Positions 1 through 11,786 of a DNA stretch of 60,918 nucleotides are shown here, in pieces. The notes beneath the pieces were generated by a model that did not search any database, was not told where the DNA came from, and saw only the letters and a program-made list of their open reading frames with translations. Both the position numbers and the translations under genes were made by a program. Source of the DNA: Akkermansia sp. (GTDB lineage Bacteria > Verrucomicrobiota > Verrucomicrobiia > Verrucomicrobiales > Akkermansiaceae); contig JAKSOU010000005.1 in the NCBI GenBank assembly GCA_024405435.1, positions 1 to 60,918 of the forward strand, written 5' to 3'. Within the stretch, counting starts at the first letter, position 1. Each line of letters begins with the position of its first letter.

Positions 1-1399
1 GGTCCTTGGTGGAGCGCTTGGCGAAGTAGTACATGTAGGTCTTGCCCTTGCCGCCGGCCTTCACATGGGCTTCCGCCTGGTTGATGGCGGGGATGCGGAA
101 GACCTTTTCGTTGTTGATTTCCGTGTACTTCCAGATATTGGGGAACCTGGCGTCCATCTCGTCGCTTTCCGTCTGCACCACGTCCATAAAGCCCTTCACG
201 TCAATCTGCGGGTCGTGCTTGGTGATGAGGCCGCTACCGCTGATGCGGTCGGCAATCAGCTCCATGAACTCGTAGTAGGCCTTGAGGTTTTCCTCCTTGG
301 AGTGCCGCTCCATCTCCGGCATCCAGTAGCGCCACTCGTCCGCCACCGTGCCGATCATCATGTCGATATCCGCGCCGGCGCCCTCTTCGATGGCCTTCAT
401 GGGGTTGTCCGGCACAAGGCCGCCCATGCCGCGCACGGGCTCGCCGTTCAGGTGGTCCACGCCGCCCACGTTCTCAAGTCCCACACGCTCGGTGGGCTGC
501 TTGAAGGCCTCCAGGATCTGCTCCTCGGTGAGGGCCATCAGGTCGTCCATGTTCTTGCATCCGGTGGCCTCCATGAGGGCACCGGCCTGGTCCATGCGCT
601 CGTACTGCTGCTTGGTGATATTGAGGTTGGCGGCGCCGCTCATGGGGATGGCGCGTTGGAAGAGGCCCTTGGCCTCCTTGGCAATCATGAGCATGCTGGT
701 GATGCCGCCGCCCGCGGACTCGCCGAAGATGGTGACGTTGCCCTTGTCTCCGCCGAAAGCCTCGATGTTGCGGTTCACCCAGCGCAGGGCGGAGATGTTG
801 TCCATGAGGCCCAGCTGCATGGAGTCCTTGAAGTCCGCAGCCTTGTACACCTTGCCGTCCGGCACGCGCGTGAGGTCGATGTAGCCCAGGGCGTTCACGC
901 GGTACTCCGCGGAAACGAACACAATGTCCGGGTTCTCCGCGGCCATGTAGCGCAGGTCGTAGATGTCTTCGGCCGTGCTCTCCCAGCCGAAGGCGCCGCC
1001 GTGGAAGTACACCATCACGGGCTTGCCTTTGATGTTCGGGTCGGCCGTCCACACGTTCACGCACAGGCAGTCCTCGCCCATGGGTGCGGTGCTTGGGTCT
1101 TCATCTGACCCCAGCAGGCTCTGCAGCGGGCGCTTGCCGAATTGGGTTGCCTTGAAATTGCCTTGGCAGTCCTCCACGTCCACCGGGGCTTTCCAGCGCA
1201 GCGGGCCGACGGGGGGCTTGGCGAAGGGGATTCCCAGGTAGGCGTACACGCCGTTGTCCAGTTTCACGCCGGTGAAGGAGCCGTTGCGGCAGGTGACGGC
1301 GGGCGCGGGTGTCTCCGCCTGTTCGGCGGCAAAAGCGGGGGCGGCGAAGCCCAGCGTGAACGCCAGGCCGCATGCTATGATTCCGTGTTTGATTCTCAT
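1..1399 (-). CDS. Secreted type B carboxylesterase, 3' end outside window
   Basis: Reading the minus strand from 1399 gives an uninterrupted frame to the window edge (about 466 residues visible), so the C-terminus is missing. It starts with a Sec signal peptide ending near FAAPAFA. The mature part shows hallmarks of the type B carboxylesterase/cholinesterase alpha/beta-hydrolase family: GIPFAKPPVG near the start, EDCLCVNVW, the oxyanion-hole motif FHGGAF, and the nucleophile elbow GESAGG with the catalytic serine at about residue 228. Family members hydrolyse carboxylic esters; the natural substrate cannot be read from the sequence, and export suggests glycan or dietary esters. The family is usually 500-550 residues, so only a short C-terminal piece should be missing. 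A promoter lies upstream, divergent from the lipoprotein gene at 1543. The family call is secure and the substrate unknown. Confidence 0.9.
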   Translation of the reverse strand, partial: MRIKHGIIACGLAFTLGFAAPAFAAEQAETPAPAVTCRNGSFTGVKLDNGVYAYLGIPFAKPPVGPLRWKAPVDVEDCQGNFKATQFGKRPLQSLLGSDEDPSTAPMGEDCLCVNVWTADPNIKGKPVMVYFHGGAFGWESTAEDIYDLRYMAAENPDIVFVSAEYRVNALGYIDLTRVPDGKVYKAADFKDSMQLGLMDNISALRWVNRNIEAFGGDKGNVTIFGESAGGGITSMLMIAKEAKGLFQRAIPMSGAANLNITKQQYERMDQAGALMEATGCKNMDDLMALTEEQILEAFKQPTERVGLENVGGVDHLNGEPVRGMGGLVPDNPMKAIEEGAGADIDMMIGTVADEWRYWMPEMERHSKEENLKAYYEFMELIADRISGSGLITKHDPQIDVKGFMDVVQTESDEMDARFPNIWKYTEINNEKVFRIPAINQAEAHVKAGGKGKTYMYYFAKRSTKD

Positions 1400-1428
1400 T
1401 GTGGTTGCAGGGGGTTATACCCATTCGC

Positions 1429-1456
1429 ACTATAGCACAAAGACGGTTCATGTCAA
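1429..1456 (-). promoter_or_regulatory. Promoter of carboxylesterase gene
   Basis: On the minus strand there is TTGACA (1451-1456), a 16-base spacer and TATAGT (1429-1434). Transcription would start near 1422, leaving a leader of about 23 bases before the ATG at 1399. This is a sigma-70-like site inferred from sequence only. Confidence 0.6.
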
Positions 1457-1506
1457 TCGGTTTTCATCCCGGCGGCGTTTTTTGGCGGTTTTTGGCGGTT
1501 TTCCGC

Positions 1507-1535
1507 TTGAACCGCGGGGGGCAGCCTGTTAGAAT
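1507..1535 (+). promoter_or_regulatory. Leaderless-type promoter of lipoprotein gene
   Basis: TTGAAC (1507-1512), a 17-base spacer and TAGAAT (1530-1535) are followed by 7 bases and the ATG at 1543. Transcription would therefore begin at or next to the start codon. The site also rules out an upstream in-frame start at 1399, which would lie before the promoter. Confidence 0.7.
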
Positions 1536-1542
1536 GCAGGAT

Positions 1543-2028
1543 ATGAACCGCCGATTAACCACAATCCTGTTGGGTGCCGCCCTGTTGGTATCCTCATGCG
1601 AGACATGCTACGACAACCGCTTCGCGCAGGAGCTGATGGGGCACAACCCGGACACGGTGTGCGCCATTGTGGGCATGCCCACCCGCGTCTCCAGCGTCGG
1701 CAACATGACCGAATATGTGTGGTACGTCGACAAATCGTACGACTACATCAGCACCACATCGGGGAGCGTCGAGACCTCTGAAGACATCTTCGGCAAAAAG
1801 CGCACAGATTTCACCCTGCCCACCATACAGGTGAACCATGTGACCCGCTACGCCAAGCTGGCGGTGCGCTTCATCGGCAACCGGGCCGTGAGCTACGACA
1901 CCAGCGATTCCAACATGTGCAACTACTGGGTGCCGCAAAGCTATATCAACCGCTACAGGCAGGAGGACCAGCAGCGGAAGCACGCCATATCGGAGAGCCG
2001 CATCTCCCCCGCGCCCGACCGCTACTAG
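1543..2028 (+). CDS. Small predicted lipoprotein of unknown function
   Basis: This 161-residue protein has a short lipoprotein signal peptide: basic MNRR, a hydrophobic core, then VSSC with the lipidated cysteine at about position 19. The mature part is soluble, contains several Tyr/Asp-rich stretches, and shows the segment DTVCAIVGMPTRVS. That segment resembles small outer-membrane assembly lipoproteins of the SmpA/BamE fold (a G-P turn followed by a W-Y strand, here YVWYVDKSYDY), but I cannot assign it with confidence. The ATG at 1543 is chosen because it follows the promoter and gives a proper signal peptide; the open frame continues upstream without meaning. It is transcribed divergently from the carboxylesterase and followed closely by glnS, which has its own promoter. 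Confidence 0.75.
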   Translation: MNRRLTTILLGAALLVSSCETCYDNRFAQELMGHNPDTVCAIVGMPTRVSSVGNMTEYVWYVDKSYDYISTTSGSVETSEDIFGKKRTDFTLPTIQVNHVTRYAKLAVRFIGNRAVSYDTSDSNMCNYWVPQSYINRYRQEDQQRKHAISESRISPAPDRY

Positions 2029-2068
2029 GAAGCCAGCCACCACCAACACGGTGTGACAGGGATTGTGC

Positions 2069-2097
2069 TTGCCTGCGCGCGCGGGTGGGAGTAGAAT
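2069..2097 (+). promoter_or_regulatory. Leaderless-type promoter of glnS
   Basis: TTGCCT (2069-2074), a 17-base spacer and TAGAAT (2092-2097) precede the ATG at 2105 by 7 bases. The position argues for the start at 2105, because the upstream in-frame start at 2063 lies ahead of the -35 box. Confidence 0.7.
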
Positions 2098-2104
2098 GCC
2101 GCGC

Positions 2105-3781
<1,677 letters not shown>

Positions 3782-3787
3782 GCAACC

Positions 3788-5149
3788 ATGGGCACCGTTG
3801 AATTCCCCGCCAGGGACGGCGCGTTCGACATGAACGATTTCATCAACCGCTGCGATGCCGCCGTGAGCGGGCAGGACACCACCCCCCTGCCCCATGAGGA
3901 ACCCGCCCCTGCCCCTGCACCGGAGTGCGAGGTGCCTGTGGCGGACGGGCCGGATCCCATCGTGTACTCCCCGCTTGAGGAAGTGGTGGAGGAGCTGCGG
4001 CTCGGCAGGCTCATCCTGGTGACGGACGACCCCAGCCGCGAGAACGAGGCGGACCTCATCTGCGCGGGCCAGTTCGCCACGCCGCAGAACATCAACTTCA
4101 TGGCCACGCACGCCCGCGGGCTCATCTGCGTGCCCATGGCACCGGAGCGCGTGGACGCCATCGGCCTGCCCATGCAGACCCAGCACAACACGGAGAAGCT
4201 GCACACCGCCTTCACCGTGAGCGTGGACGCCAAGGAGGGCACCACCACCGGCATCAGCGCCTTTGAACGCTCCATCACCACCATGAAGCTGGCGGATCCC
4301 GCCGCCGCGCTGGCGGATTTCGTGCAGCCCGGCCACAGCTTCCCGCTGCGCGCCCGAGAGGGCGGCGTGCTCCGCCGCGCCGGACACACCGAGGCCACCG
4401 TGGACCTCATGCGCATCGCACACCTGCAACCCGTGGGCGTGTGCTGCGAAATCATGAAGGAGGACGGCACCATGGCGCGCCTCGGCGAGCTGGGGAGCTT
4501 CCAGAAGAAGTTTGCATTGAAGGCGTGCTCGCTCGCGCAGATCATCGCATACCGCCAGCGCACGGAAACGCTCATCGAGCGCGACGAGGTGGTGAAGCTG
4601 CCCACCGCGTACGGCGATTTCGCATGCCACTCCTACCGCTCCAAGGTGGACGGTCAGACCCACCTGGCGCTTGTGCACGGGGAAATCGACCCGGAGAAGC
4701 CCGTGCTCTGCCGCGTGCACAGCGAGTGCCTCACCGGCGACGTCTTCGGCAGCCGCCGCTGCGATTGCGGCGACCAGCTGCACCGCGCCATGGAGCGCGT
4801 GGCCGAGGAAGGCGGCGTCATCCTCTACCTCCGCCAGGAGGGCCGCGGTATCGGGCTCGCCGCCAAGCTCCACGCCTACAAGCTCCAGGAACAGGGGCTG
4901 GACACCGTGGACGCCAACATCAAGCTCGGTTTCGCGCCGGACCTGCGGGACTACGGCGTGGGCGCGCAAATCCTGCGCGACCTCGGCGTGCGCCACCTGC
5001 GCCTGCTCACCAACAACCCGCGCAAGATTGTGGGTCTCTCCGGCCACGGTCTGGATGTGGTGGAGCACCTGCCCATCTCCATACCCCCCAACGAGGACAA
5101 CGCACGCTATCTGGAAACCAAGCGCGACCGCATGGGACACATGCTTTGA
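3788..5149 (+). CDS. ribBA: Bifunctional DHBP synthase / GTP cyclohydrolase II (riboflavin synthesis)
   Basis: This 453-residue cytosolic enzyme supplies both precursors of riboflavin. The N-terminal RibB domain makes 3,4-dihydroxy-2-butanone 4-phosphate from ribulose 5-phosphate, and the C-terminal RibA domain opens GTP. The RibB part shows DDPSRENEADL (metal-binding acidic residues at about 85 and 87), TTTGISA and RAGHTEA. The RibA part shows HSECLTGDVFGSRRCDCGD, with the three zinc cysteines at about 314, 325 and 327, followed by RQEGRGIGL. About 60 residues precede the RibB core and include a Pro/Ala-rich stretch (PAPAPAPE); this extension is longer than usual and probably a linker. An internal ATG (MNDFINRC, 3830) is an alternative start. 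It lies 6 bases after glnS. Confidence 0.96.
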   Translation: MGTVEFPARDGAFDMNDFINRCDAAVSGQDTTPLPHEEPAPAPAPECEVPVADGPDPIVYSPLEEVVEELRLGRLILVTDDPSRENEADLICAGQFATPQNINFMATHARGLICVPMAPERVDAIGLPMQTQHNTEKLHTAFTVSVDAKEGTTTGISAFERSITTMKLADPAAALADFVQPGHSFPLRAREGGVLRRAGHTEATVDLMRIAHLQPVGVCCEIMKEDGTMARLGELGSFQKKFALKACSLAQIIAYRQRTETLIERDEVVKLPTAYGDFACHSYRSKVDGQTHLALVHGEIDPEKPVLCRVHSECLTGDVFGSRRCDCGDQLHRAMERVAEEGGVILYLRQEGRGIGLAAKLHAYKLQEQGLDTVDANIKLGFAPDLRDYGVGAQILRDLGVRHLRLLTNNPRKIVGLSGHGLDVVEHLPISIPPNEDNARYLETKRDRMGHML

Positions 5150-5186
5150 ATCCCCCTGCATGACGCTTTCATGTCCTGAAAACGCA

Positions 5187-5214
5187 TTCCCTTTCCCGCA
5201 AACCGCGCTAGAAT
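5187..5214 (+). promoter_or_regulatory. Probable promoter of ftsH
   Basis: TAGAAT at 5209-5214 matches the -10 box used across the window. The -35 is weak (TTCCCT, 5187-5192, 16-base spacer). The ATG lies 15 bases after the -10, giving a leader of about 8 bases. Confidence 0.5.
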
Positions 5215-5229
5215 ATCCCTCAACAAGAA

Positions 5230-7517
<2,288 letters not shown>

Positions 7518-7521
<4 letters not shown>

Positions 7522-7859
7522 CCAGCCAAGAACTCGCCATCGCCTGCGCCAAGGCCGCAGACAACGCCAAGGCCTCCGACATCGCCGTGTACGACCTCCG
7601 CGGCTCCTCCAACCTCACCGATTTCGCCGTGGTCTGCACAGCCACCTCCGTTCCCCACCTCCGCGCCGTCCTGCGAGATGTGGACAAGAACGTCAGCGAG
7701 CAGCACGATATGCAGCCCACCTACGCGGAACGCACTCCCAACGCCCTCTGGTCCGTGCTGGACTACATCGATGTGATGGTTCACGTCATGGCCGCCGAGG
7801 TGCGCGAGTTCTACAACCTCGAACAGTTTTGGAAAGAGGAAAACAAGGTGGAATGGTGA
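7518..7859 (+). CDS. rsfS: Ribosomal silencing factor RsfS
   Basis: This 113-residue protein belongs to the RsfS/Iojap family, which binds ribosomal protein L14 and blocks subunit joining when nutrients are low. Family features are seen in order: an N-terminal helix rich in Ala and Lys, then [19 protein letters not shown], the substrate-like segment [10 protein letters not shown], and the C-terminal [20 protein letters not shown]. The length is typical (105-130 aa). Its start codon overlaps the ftsH stop by four bases, so it depends on ftsH transcription and probably on coupled translation. Gene end 7859 faces the NlpC-like gene on the opposite strand, with about 50 bases between. Confidence 0.95.
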
Positions 7860-7862
7860 GGG

Positions 7863-7894
7863 CTAATTGGGATTCCTGATTAGGATTAGGAGAT
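7863..7894. repeat. Degenerate GGATTA/GGATTTA-type heptamer repeat
   Basis: The convergent gap between rsfS and the NlpC-like gene holds GGGATT, CTGATTAGGATTAGGAGATT-type units. These resemble the cleaner GGATTTA repeats at 8690, 26993 and 52282. Confidence 0.5.
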
Positions 7895-7909
7895 TCTGCG
7901 CGGGTGGGA

Positions 7910-8626
7910 TTACTCGCGGATGCGGAGGTAGCGGTAGGGGCGGTATCCCTCGTCCAGGAAGTGCTGCGTGTCCACGCTCTTGTAGGCGCACTTCCATTCC
8001 GGCACGCCGCCGGATTCAACGATGACCATGTGGCGGTGGTCCGCTTCCTCCCAGCGCAGGAACAGCCACACATGCACCCCCGGCAGCAGCATGATGTCCC
8101 CCGGCTGCAGCTCGTCCACGCTGGCCAGCGGGCGGCACAGCGCGGCCAGCTCGCGCGTGGAGTACGGGCGCTCCAACCGCCAGCAGCGGGAGACGAAGCC
8201 GCTGCAGTCGATGCCCGCCGCATAGCGGCTCACCGCATCGTCGCCCCCGGCAATCTTGGTTGGGGAGGCGTAGTCGCCGGCGTACACGGTGGCATCGTTG
8301 TGCAGGCGGTGCAGGAACTCCTTGGGCGTGTCGAACCCGCCCCACTTGTAGGGCATGCCCACATTGCCGCCCAGAGTCCACCAGAAGCGCCAGTCCATGT
8401 CGTCGTGCGCGGCATCCGGGGTATCCACGCGCTGCCCCTGGGGGTCGTTGCCGTGCATGCGCATGCGGCGCTCGCCGTTCCAGCGCAGCGTGGCGTAGGC
8501 ATCCGCTATCTGCTGCACCTCCGTGCGTGTCACGCTGCGCGCCGGCGGCAGGATGTCCACCGCCACCTCCGGCGGCACGGAACACCCCGCCAGCAATAGC
8601 ACCGCGGCTGACAACACAAACCTCAT
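7910..8626 (-). CDS. NlpC/P60-like cysteine peptidase lipoprotein
   Basis: This 238-residue product starts with a lipoprotein signal (MRFVLSAAVLLLAGC, lipidated Cys at 15). The core shows YKWGGFDTP, then AAGIDCSGFVSRCW with the candidate nucleophile Cys at about residue 141, then LQPGDIMLLPGVHVWLFL containing the candidate catalytic His, and a closing MVIVESGG strand. This order (GxDCSGFV, GD, HV) is that of NlpC/P60 papain-like peptidases, which cut peptide stems of the cell wall. The protein would act in the periplasm, tethered to a membrane. The spacing differs somewhat from canonical NlpC proteins, so the exact subfamily is uncertain. It stands alone with its own promoter. Confidence 0.8.
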   Translation of the reverse strand: MRFVLSAAVLLLAGCSVPPEVAVDILPPARSVTRTEVQQIADAYATLRWNGERRMRMHGNDPQGQRVDTPDAAHDDMDWRFWWTLGGNVGMPYKWGGFDTPKEFLHRLHNDATVYAGDYASPTKIAGGDDAVSRYAAGIDCSGFVSRCWRLERPYSTRELAALCRPLASVDELQPGDIMLLPGVHVWLFLRWEEADHRHMVIVESGGVPEWKCAYKSVDTQHFLDEGYRPYRYLRIRE

Positions 8627-8632
8627 GCACCC

Positions 8633-8661
8633 ATGCTACCCACCCCGCCCTGCCTTGGCAA
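8633..8661 (-). promoter_or_regulatory. Leaderless-type promoter of NlpC-like gene
   Basis: On the minus strand there is TTGCCA (8656-8661), a 17-base spacer and TAGCAT (8633-8638). Six bases separate the -10 box from the ATG at 8626. Confidence 0.65.
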
Positions 8662-8689
8662 GAAAAATAGGCACTCCGCCAGATTTTAT

Positions 8690-8718
8690 GGGATATGGGA
8701 TTTAGGATTTGGGATTTG
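8690..8718. repeat. GGATTTA/GGATTTG heptamer repeat overlapping a gene end
   Basis: About four units of GGGATAT/GGGATTTA/GGATTTG/GGATTTG run through this stretch. On the minus strand they read AAATCCTAA, which provides the stop codon of the EamA transporter gene at 8702. Confidence 0.75.
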
Positions 8719-9643
8719 TCCGGGAGCGAGGGTGGAGGTGGGTGACGAAGTAGACGCCGATGGCGATGAGGACGACGGCGACGACCTTCTGCCAGGTGAT
8801 GACATCCAGACCGAGCAGAACACCGACGGCGGCGGCGACGGCTGGCTGGATGTAGTTGTAGGTGGCGACGACGGGGGGCTTGAGGTGGCGCTGGCCGTAG
8901 ATGAGCAGGAGGTAGCTGACAAAGGAGCCGAACACCACCACGTAGGCGGCGCCGAGGGCGGCATCCAGCGTGAGCTGCCCCCACGGGGCGGTGGCCATGT
9001 CGGGAATGACGAAGGGGAAGATGGCGACGGTGGAGATGGTGAAGAGCCACTTCATGAGCGTGACCGGGCGGTACTTCTTCACCAGGCGGCCGAAGAACAC
9101 GAAGTAGCAGGCAGCGGAGAACTGGGACACCAGGCAGAGGCCGTCCCCCAGCGGGTGTCCGCTCATGCCGCCGTGCGCGCCGCTGCCCAGGATGAGCACC
9201 AGCGCGCCCACCGCGGCAACCGCCACGCCGCCCACCATGCGGCGCGTGACCGCCAAGTGCAGCACCACGATGGACAGGATGAGCGTGAACACGGGCGTGG
9301 TGGTGGAGATGACGCATGCGTTGGTGGGCGAGGTGAACTCCAGCCCCCACACGTAGAAGAACTGGTTGATGCCCATGCCGCAGAGCGACATGCCCACGAG
9401 CATGGGGAAATCGTGCCGCCAGTCGATGCGCTCGCGCGGGAGGAAGAGCGCCAGCAGCCAGAAGAGCGCGGCGGCGCCGGCAATGCGCATCATGCCCAGC
9501 GAGAGCGCGCCGATGGCGCCGTCCTCCATGGCCACCTTGCACATGGGGCTCATCAGCCCGAACAGCACTGCGGCGAGTCCGGCCGCGGCGTGCGCGCGCA
9601 GGGGGCGCCCCTCCCTGCGCAGCCTAACGCGAATAGAGAACAT
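8702..9643 (-). CDS. EamA/DMT-family transporter
   Basis: This 313-residue inner-membrane protein has about ten hydrophobic segments in two halves, each with an EamA-like pattern. The first half starts AGLAAVLFGLMSPMCKV and includes TSPTNACVISTTTPVFT. The second includes YIQPAVAAAVGVLLGLDVITW. Family members export or exchange amino acids, nucleobases or other metabolites; the substrate is unknown. The chosen ATG at 9643 ([10 protein letters not shown]) overlaps the end of folA by 20 bases. Placement at the end of pyrF-thyA-folA hints at a pyrimidine or folate-related metabolite, which is inference only. The last residues (TNPKS) and the stop come from a GGATTTA repeat, so the original 3' end may have been altered. 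Confidence 0.88.
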   Translation of the reverse strand: MFSIRVRLRREGRPLRAHAAAGLAAVLFGLMSPMCKVAMEDGAIGALSLGMMRIAGAAALFWLLALFLPRERIDWRHDFPMLVGMSLCGMGINQFFYVWGLEFTSPTNACVISTTTPVFTLILSIVVLHLAVTRRMVGGVAVAAVGALVLILGSGAHGGMSGHPLGDGLCLVSQFSAACYFVFFGRLVKKYRPVTLMKWLFTISTVAIFPFVIPDMATAPWGQLTLDAALGAAYVVVFGSFVSYLLLIYGQRHLKPPVVATYNYIQPAVAAAVGVLLGLDVITWQKVVAVVLIAIGVYFVTHLHPRSRTNPKS

Positions 9644-10091
9644 GGGTGAACCCCGCGAACCGCTCCAGCTCCTGCCGGTGCGGGAAAAGGTGCGCGAACT
9701 CCGGGAAATAGGTATCCGCCTCAAACTCGCCCTGCACCTCGGAAACGTGGAGGCGTTCCATCCTCCCGAGCATGGCGGCGTACAGCTGCGCGCCGCCTAT
9801 CACCATCACCTCCGCATCCTGCAGCTCCATCCGCTCCAGCTCCGAGAGGTCATGGATGACTACAGCACCTTCCGCGGCGTAGCCGGGGGTGCGGGTCAGC
9901 ACAATGTTCTGGCGCCCCGGCAGCGGGCGCCCCAGGCTCTCCCAGGTTTTGCGCCCCATGAGGATGGGGTGTCCCATGGTGAGCCGCTTGAAGAGCTTCA
10001 TGTCCTCGCTGAGCCGCCACGGGATTCCCTGTTGGAAGCCGATGGCGCGGTCGGCGGCCATGGCCACCACTCCTGTGAAGTGCGGAGTCAT
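9624..10091 (-). CDS. folA: Dihydrofolate reductase
   Basis: The 155-residue product reduces dihydrofolate to tetrahydrofolate with NADPH in the cytosol. Seen in the sequence: [21 protein letters not shown] at the N-terminus (the folate pocket with the Trp/Leu of the Met20 loop), [23 protein letters not shown] (the NADPH-binding segment) and [14 protein letters not shown] (the second glycine-rich loop). The length is close to the usual 160. It overlaps the thyA stop by four bases (ATGA). Thymidylate synthase oxidises the methylene-tetrahydrofolate that this enzyme regenerates, so the pair is a functional unit. Confidence 0.96.
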   Translation of the reverse strand: MTPHFTGVVAMAADRAIGFQQGIPWRLSEDMKLFKRLTMGHPILMGRKTWESLGRPLPGRQNIVLTRTPGYAAEGAVVIHDLSELERMELQDAEVMVIGGAQLYAAMLGRMERLHVSEVQGEFEADTYFPEFAHLFPHRQELERFAGFTHVLYSR

Positions 10092-10903
10092 ACGGAAACG
10101 GCCGCCTTGATGTGCGGGTGGGGATCGTAGTTTTCCAGCGAGAAGTCGGGGTAGTCGAACCCGTCAATCTCCTTCACGTCGGGGTTGATGCGCATGGTGG
10201 GCAGCGGGCGGGGGTCGCGGGTGAGCTGCAGGCGGGCCTGGTCCAGATGGTTGCGGTAGAGGTGCAAGTCACCGAAGGTGTGCACGAATTCGCGGGGCTC
10301 GTAGCCGCAGACTTGCGCCACCATCATGAGCAGCAGCGCGTAGCTGGCAATGTTGAACGGCACGCCCAGGAACAAATCGCAGCTGCGCTGGTAGAGCTGC
10401 AGGCTCAGGCCGTGCTTCTCCCCTTCCCTCTGCGCGGGGATCACGCAGAACTGGAACAGGCAATGGCAGGGCGGCAGCGCCATGCCGTCCACCTCCGCCA
10501 CGTTCCACGCGCTCACCAGATGGCGGCGGCTCCACGGGTTGTTCTTCAGGCCGTCGATGAGCTTGGCGATCTGGTCGATGCTGCCGCCTTTGCCGTCCGG
10601 CCAGGCGCGCCACTGGGAGCCGTACACGGGGCCGAGGTCGCCGTTCTCGTCGGCCCACTCGTCCCAGATGGAAACGCCGTGCTCCTGGAGGTAGCGCACA
10701 TTGGTGCTGCCCTTGAGGAACCAGAGCAGCTCATAGATGATGGAGCGCAGGTGGAGCTTCTTGGTGGTGAGGCACGGGAAGCCCTGGCGCAGGTCGAACC
10801 GCGCCTGGCGGCCGAACACGCCGATGGTGCCGGTGCCGGTGCGGTCCTCGCGGCCCACGCCGTTGTCCAGCACATCTTTGAGGAGGTCAAGGTATTGTTT
10901 CAC
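10088..10903 (-). CDS. thyA: Thymidylate synthase (ThyA type)
   Basis: The 271-residue enzyme converts dUMP to dTMP using methylene-tetrahydrofolate. It aligns well with the ThyA pattern: [14 protein letters not shown] (phosphate-binding Arg), [22 protein letters not shown], the catalytic PPCHCLFQF with Cys at about residue 146, [20 protein letters not shown], and the C-terminal [10 protein letters not shown]. The last Val occupies the position of the functional C-terminal residue of the family. It lies 18 bases after pyrF and overlaps folA by ATGA, so pyrF-thyA-folA form one transcript. Confidence 0.97.
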   Translation of the reverse strand: MKQYLDLLKDVLDNGVGREDRTGTGTIGVFGRQARFDLRQGFPCLTTKKLHLRSIIYELLWFLKGSTNVRYLQEHGVSIWDEWADENGDLGPVYGSQWRAWPDGKGGSIDQIAKLIDGLKNNPWSRRHLVSAWNVAEVDGMALPPCHCLFQFCVIPAQREGEKHGLSLQLYQRSCDLFLGVPFNIASYALLLMMVAQVCGYEPREFVHTFGDLHLYRNHLDQARLQLTRDPRPLPTMRINPDVKEIDGFDYPDFSLENYDPHPHIKAAVSV

Positions 10904-10921
10904 GGCGCTTGGCGGGTGGGG

Positions 10922-11701
10922 TTAGAGGTTGAGAGCGGCGCGGATTTGCGCGGCGTACTTCTCCGCCTTCTGGGCGAAGGAAAGCTCCGGCTCCTTGTAG
11001 AGGATGCCGCGGGAAACGTTGATGGTGGGCGGGGCCGTGCGGGTGCCGCCCGTGAGGGCCGAGAGGTCGCCCCCCTGCGCGCCGAGGCCGGGGATGAGCA
11101 GCGGCGCATCCGGCAGCTCCGCCAGGATTTGCCCGTTGGCGTTGGTGAGGCCCACCACCATGCCCACCTCCGTGGCGGCGCTCTCCGCCTTGGCGCGCTC
11201 CACCATGTCGCCCACCAACTGGTACACGCGGCGGCCGTTGGCGAGCACCTGCTGCTCCACGTCCGCGGAGCCGGGGTTGGTGGTGACCGCCAGCAGGTAC
11301 ACGCCCTTGCCGGGGCGGTCCAGGAACGGCGCCAGGATGTCGTAGCCCATGAAGGGGTTGAGCGTCACGGCATCCACGTCCATGCGGTCGAAGTATGCCT
11401 GCGCGTAGTATTTCTGGGTCTCGCCGATGTCGCCGCGCTTGGCGTCCAGGATGACCGGGATGTCCTTGGGCATATCCGGCAGCAGCTCCTCCAGCACCTT
11501 GAGGCCGGGCAGCCCCATGGCCTCGAAGTACGCGATATTGGGCTTGTAGGCGGCGGCGTACGGGGCGGTTTCCTCCACCACCCTGCGCAGCCAGTCCGCC
11601 AGCTCGTTCATGTTGTCGGACTGCGGGCGGGGGTCCAGCCCCACGCAGAGCGCGGAGCGGGTGGCCGCAATGCGGGCAGAAAGCTTTTCCGTGAATTTCA
11701 T
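10922..11701 (-). CDS. pyrF: Orotidine 5'-phosphate decarboxylase
   Basis: The 259-residue enzyme makes UMP from OMP, the last step of de novo pyrimidine synthesis. The active-site segment is VILDAKRGDIGET, with the Asp-Lys-Asp array. CVGLDPR at the N-terminus and the phosphate-binding PGLGAQGGD and NVSRGILY near the end match the longer group 2 PyrF type. The frame continues upstream, but the ATG at 11701 sits just after a strong promoter and gives the conserved N-terminus. It is the first gene of the operon pyrF-thyA-folA-EamA transporter, which links UMP and dTMP synthesis. Confidence 0.95.
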   Translation of the reverse strand: MKFTEKLSARIAATRSALCVGLDPRPQSDNMNELADWLRRVVEETAPYAAAYKPNIAYFEAMGLPGLKVLEELLPDMPKDIPVILDAKRGDIGETQKYYAQAYFDRMDVDAVTLNPFMGYDILAPFLDRPGKGVYLLAVTTNPGSADVEQQVLANGRRVYQLVGDMVERAKAESAATEVGMVVGLTNANGQILAELPDAPLLIPGLGAQGGDLSALTGGTRTAPPTINVSRGILYKEPELSFAQKAEKYAAQIRAALNL

Positions 11702-11710
11702 GATGCGGGG

Positions 11711-11739
11711 ATTATACCAACACCCCCGCGCGAACGCAA
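11711..11739 (-). promoter_or_regulatory. Promoter of the pyrF-thyA-folA operon
   Basis: On the minus strand there is TTGCGT (11734-11739), a 17-base spacer and a perfect TATAAT (11711-11716). Nine bases remain before the pyrF ATG, so the leader would be about 2-3 bases. Confidence 0.75.
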
Positions 11740-11786
11740 GCGTGGAGATGGACGCATGGCGGGGCCGCGCGCCTGCGGCGGATGAA

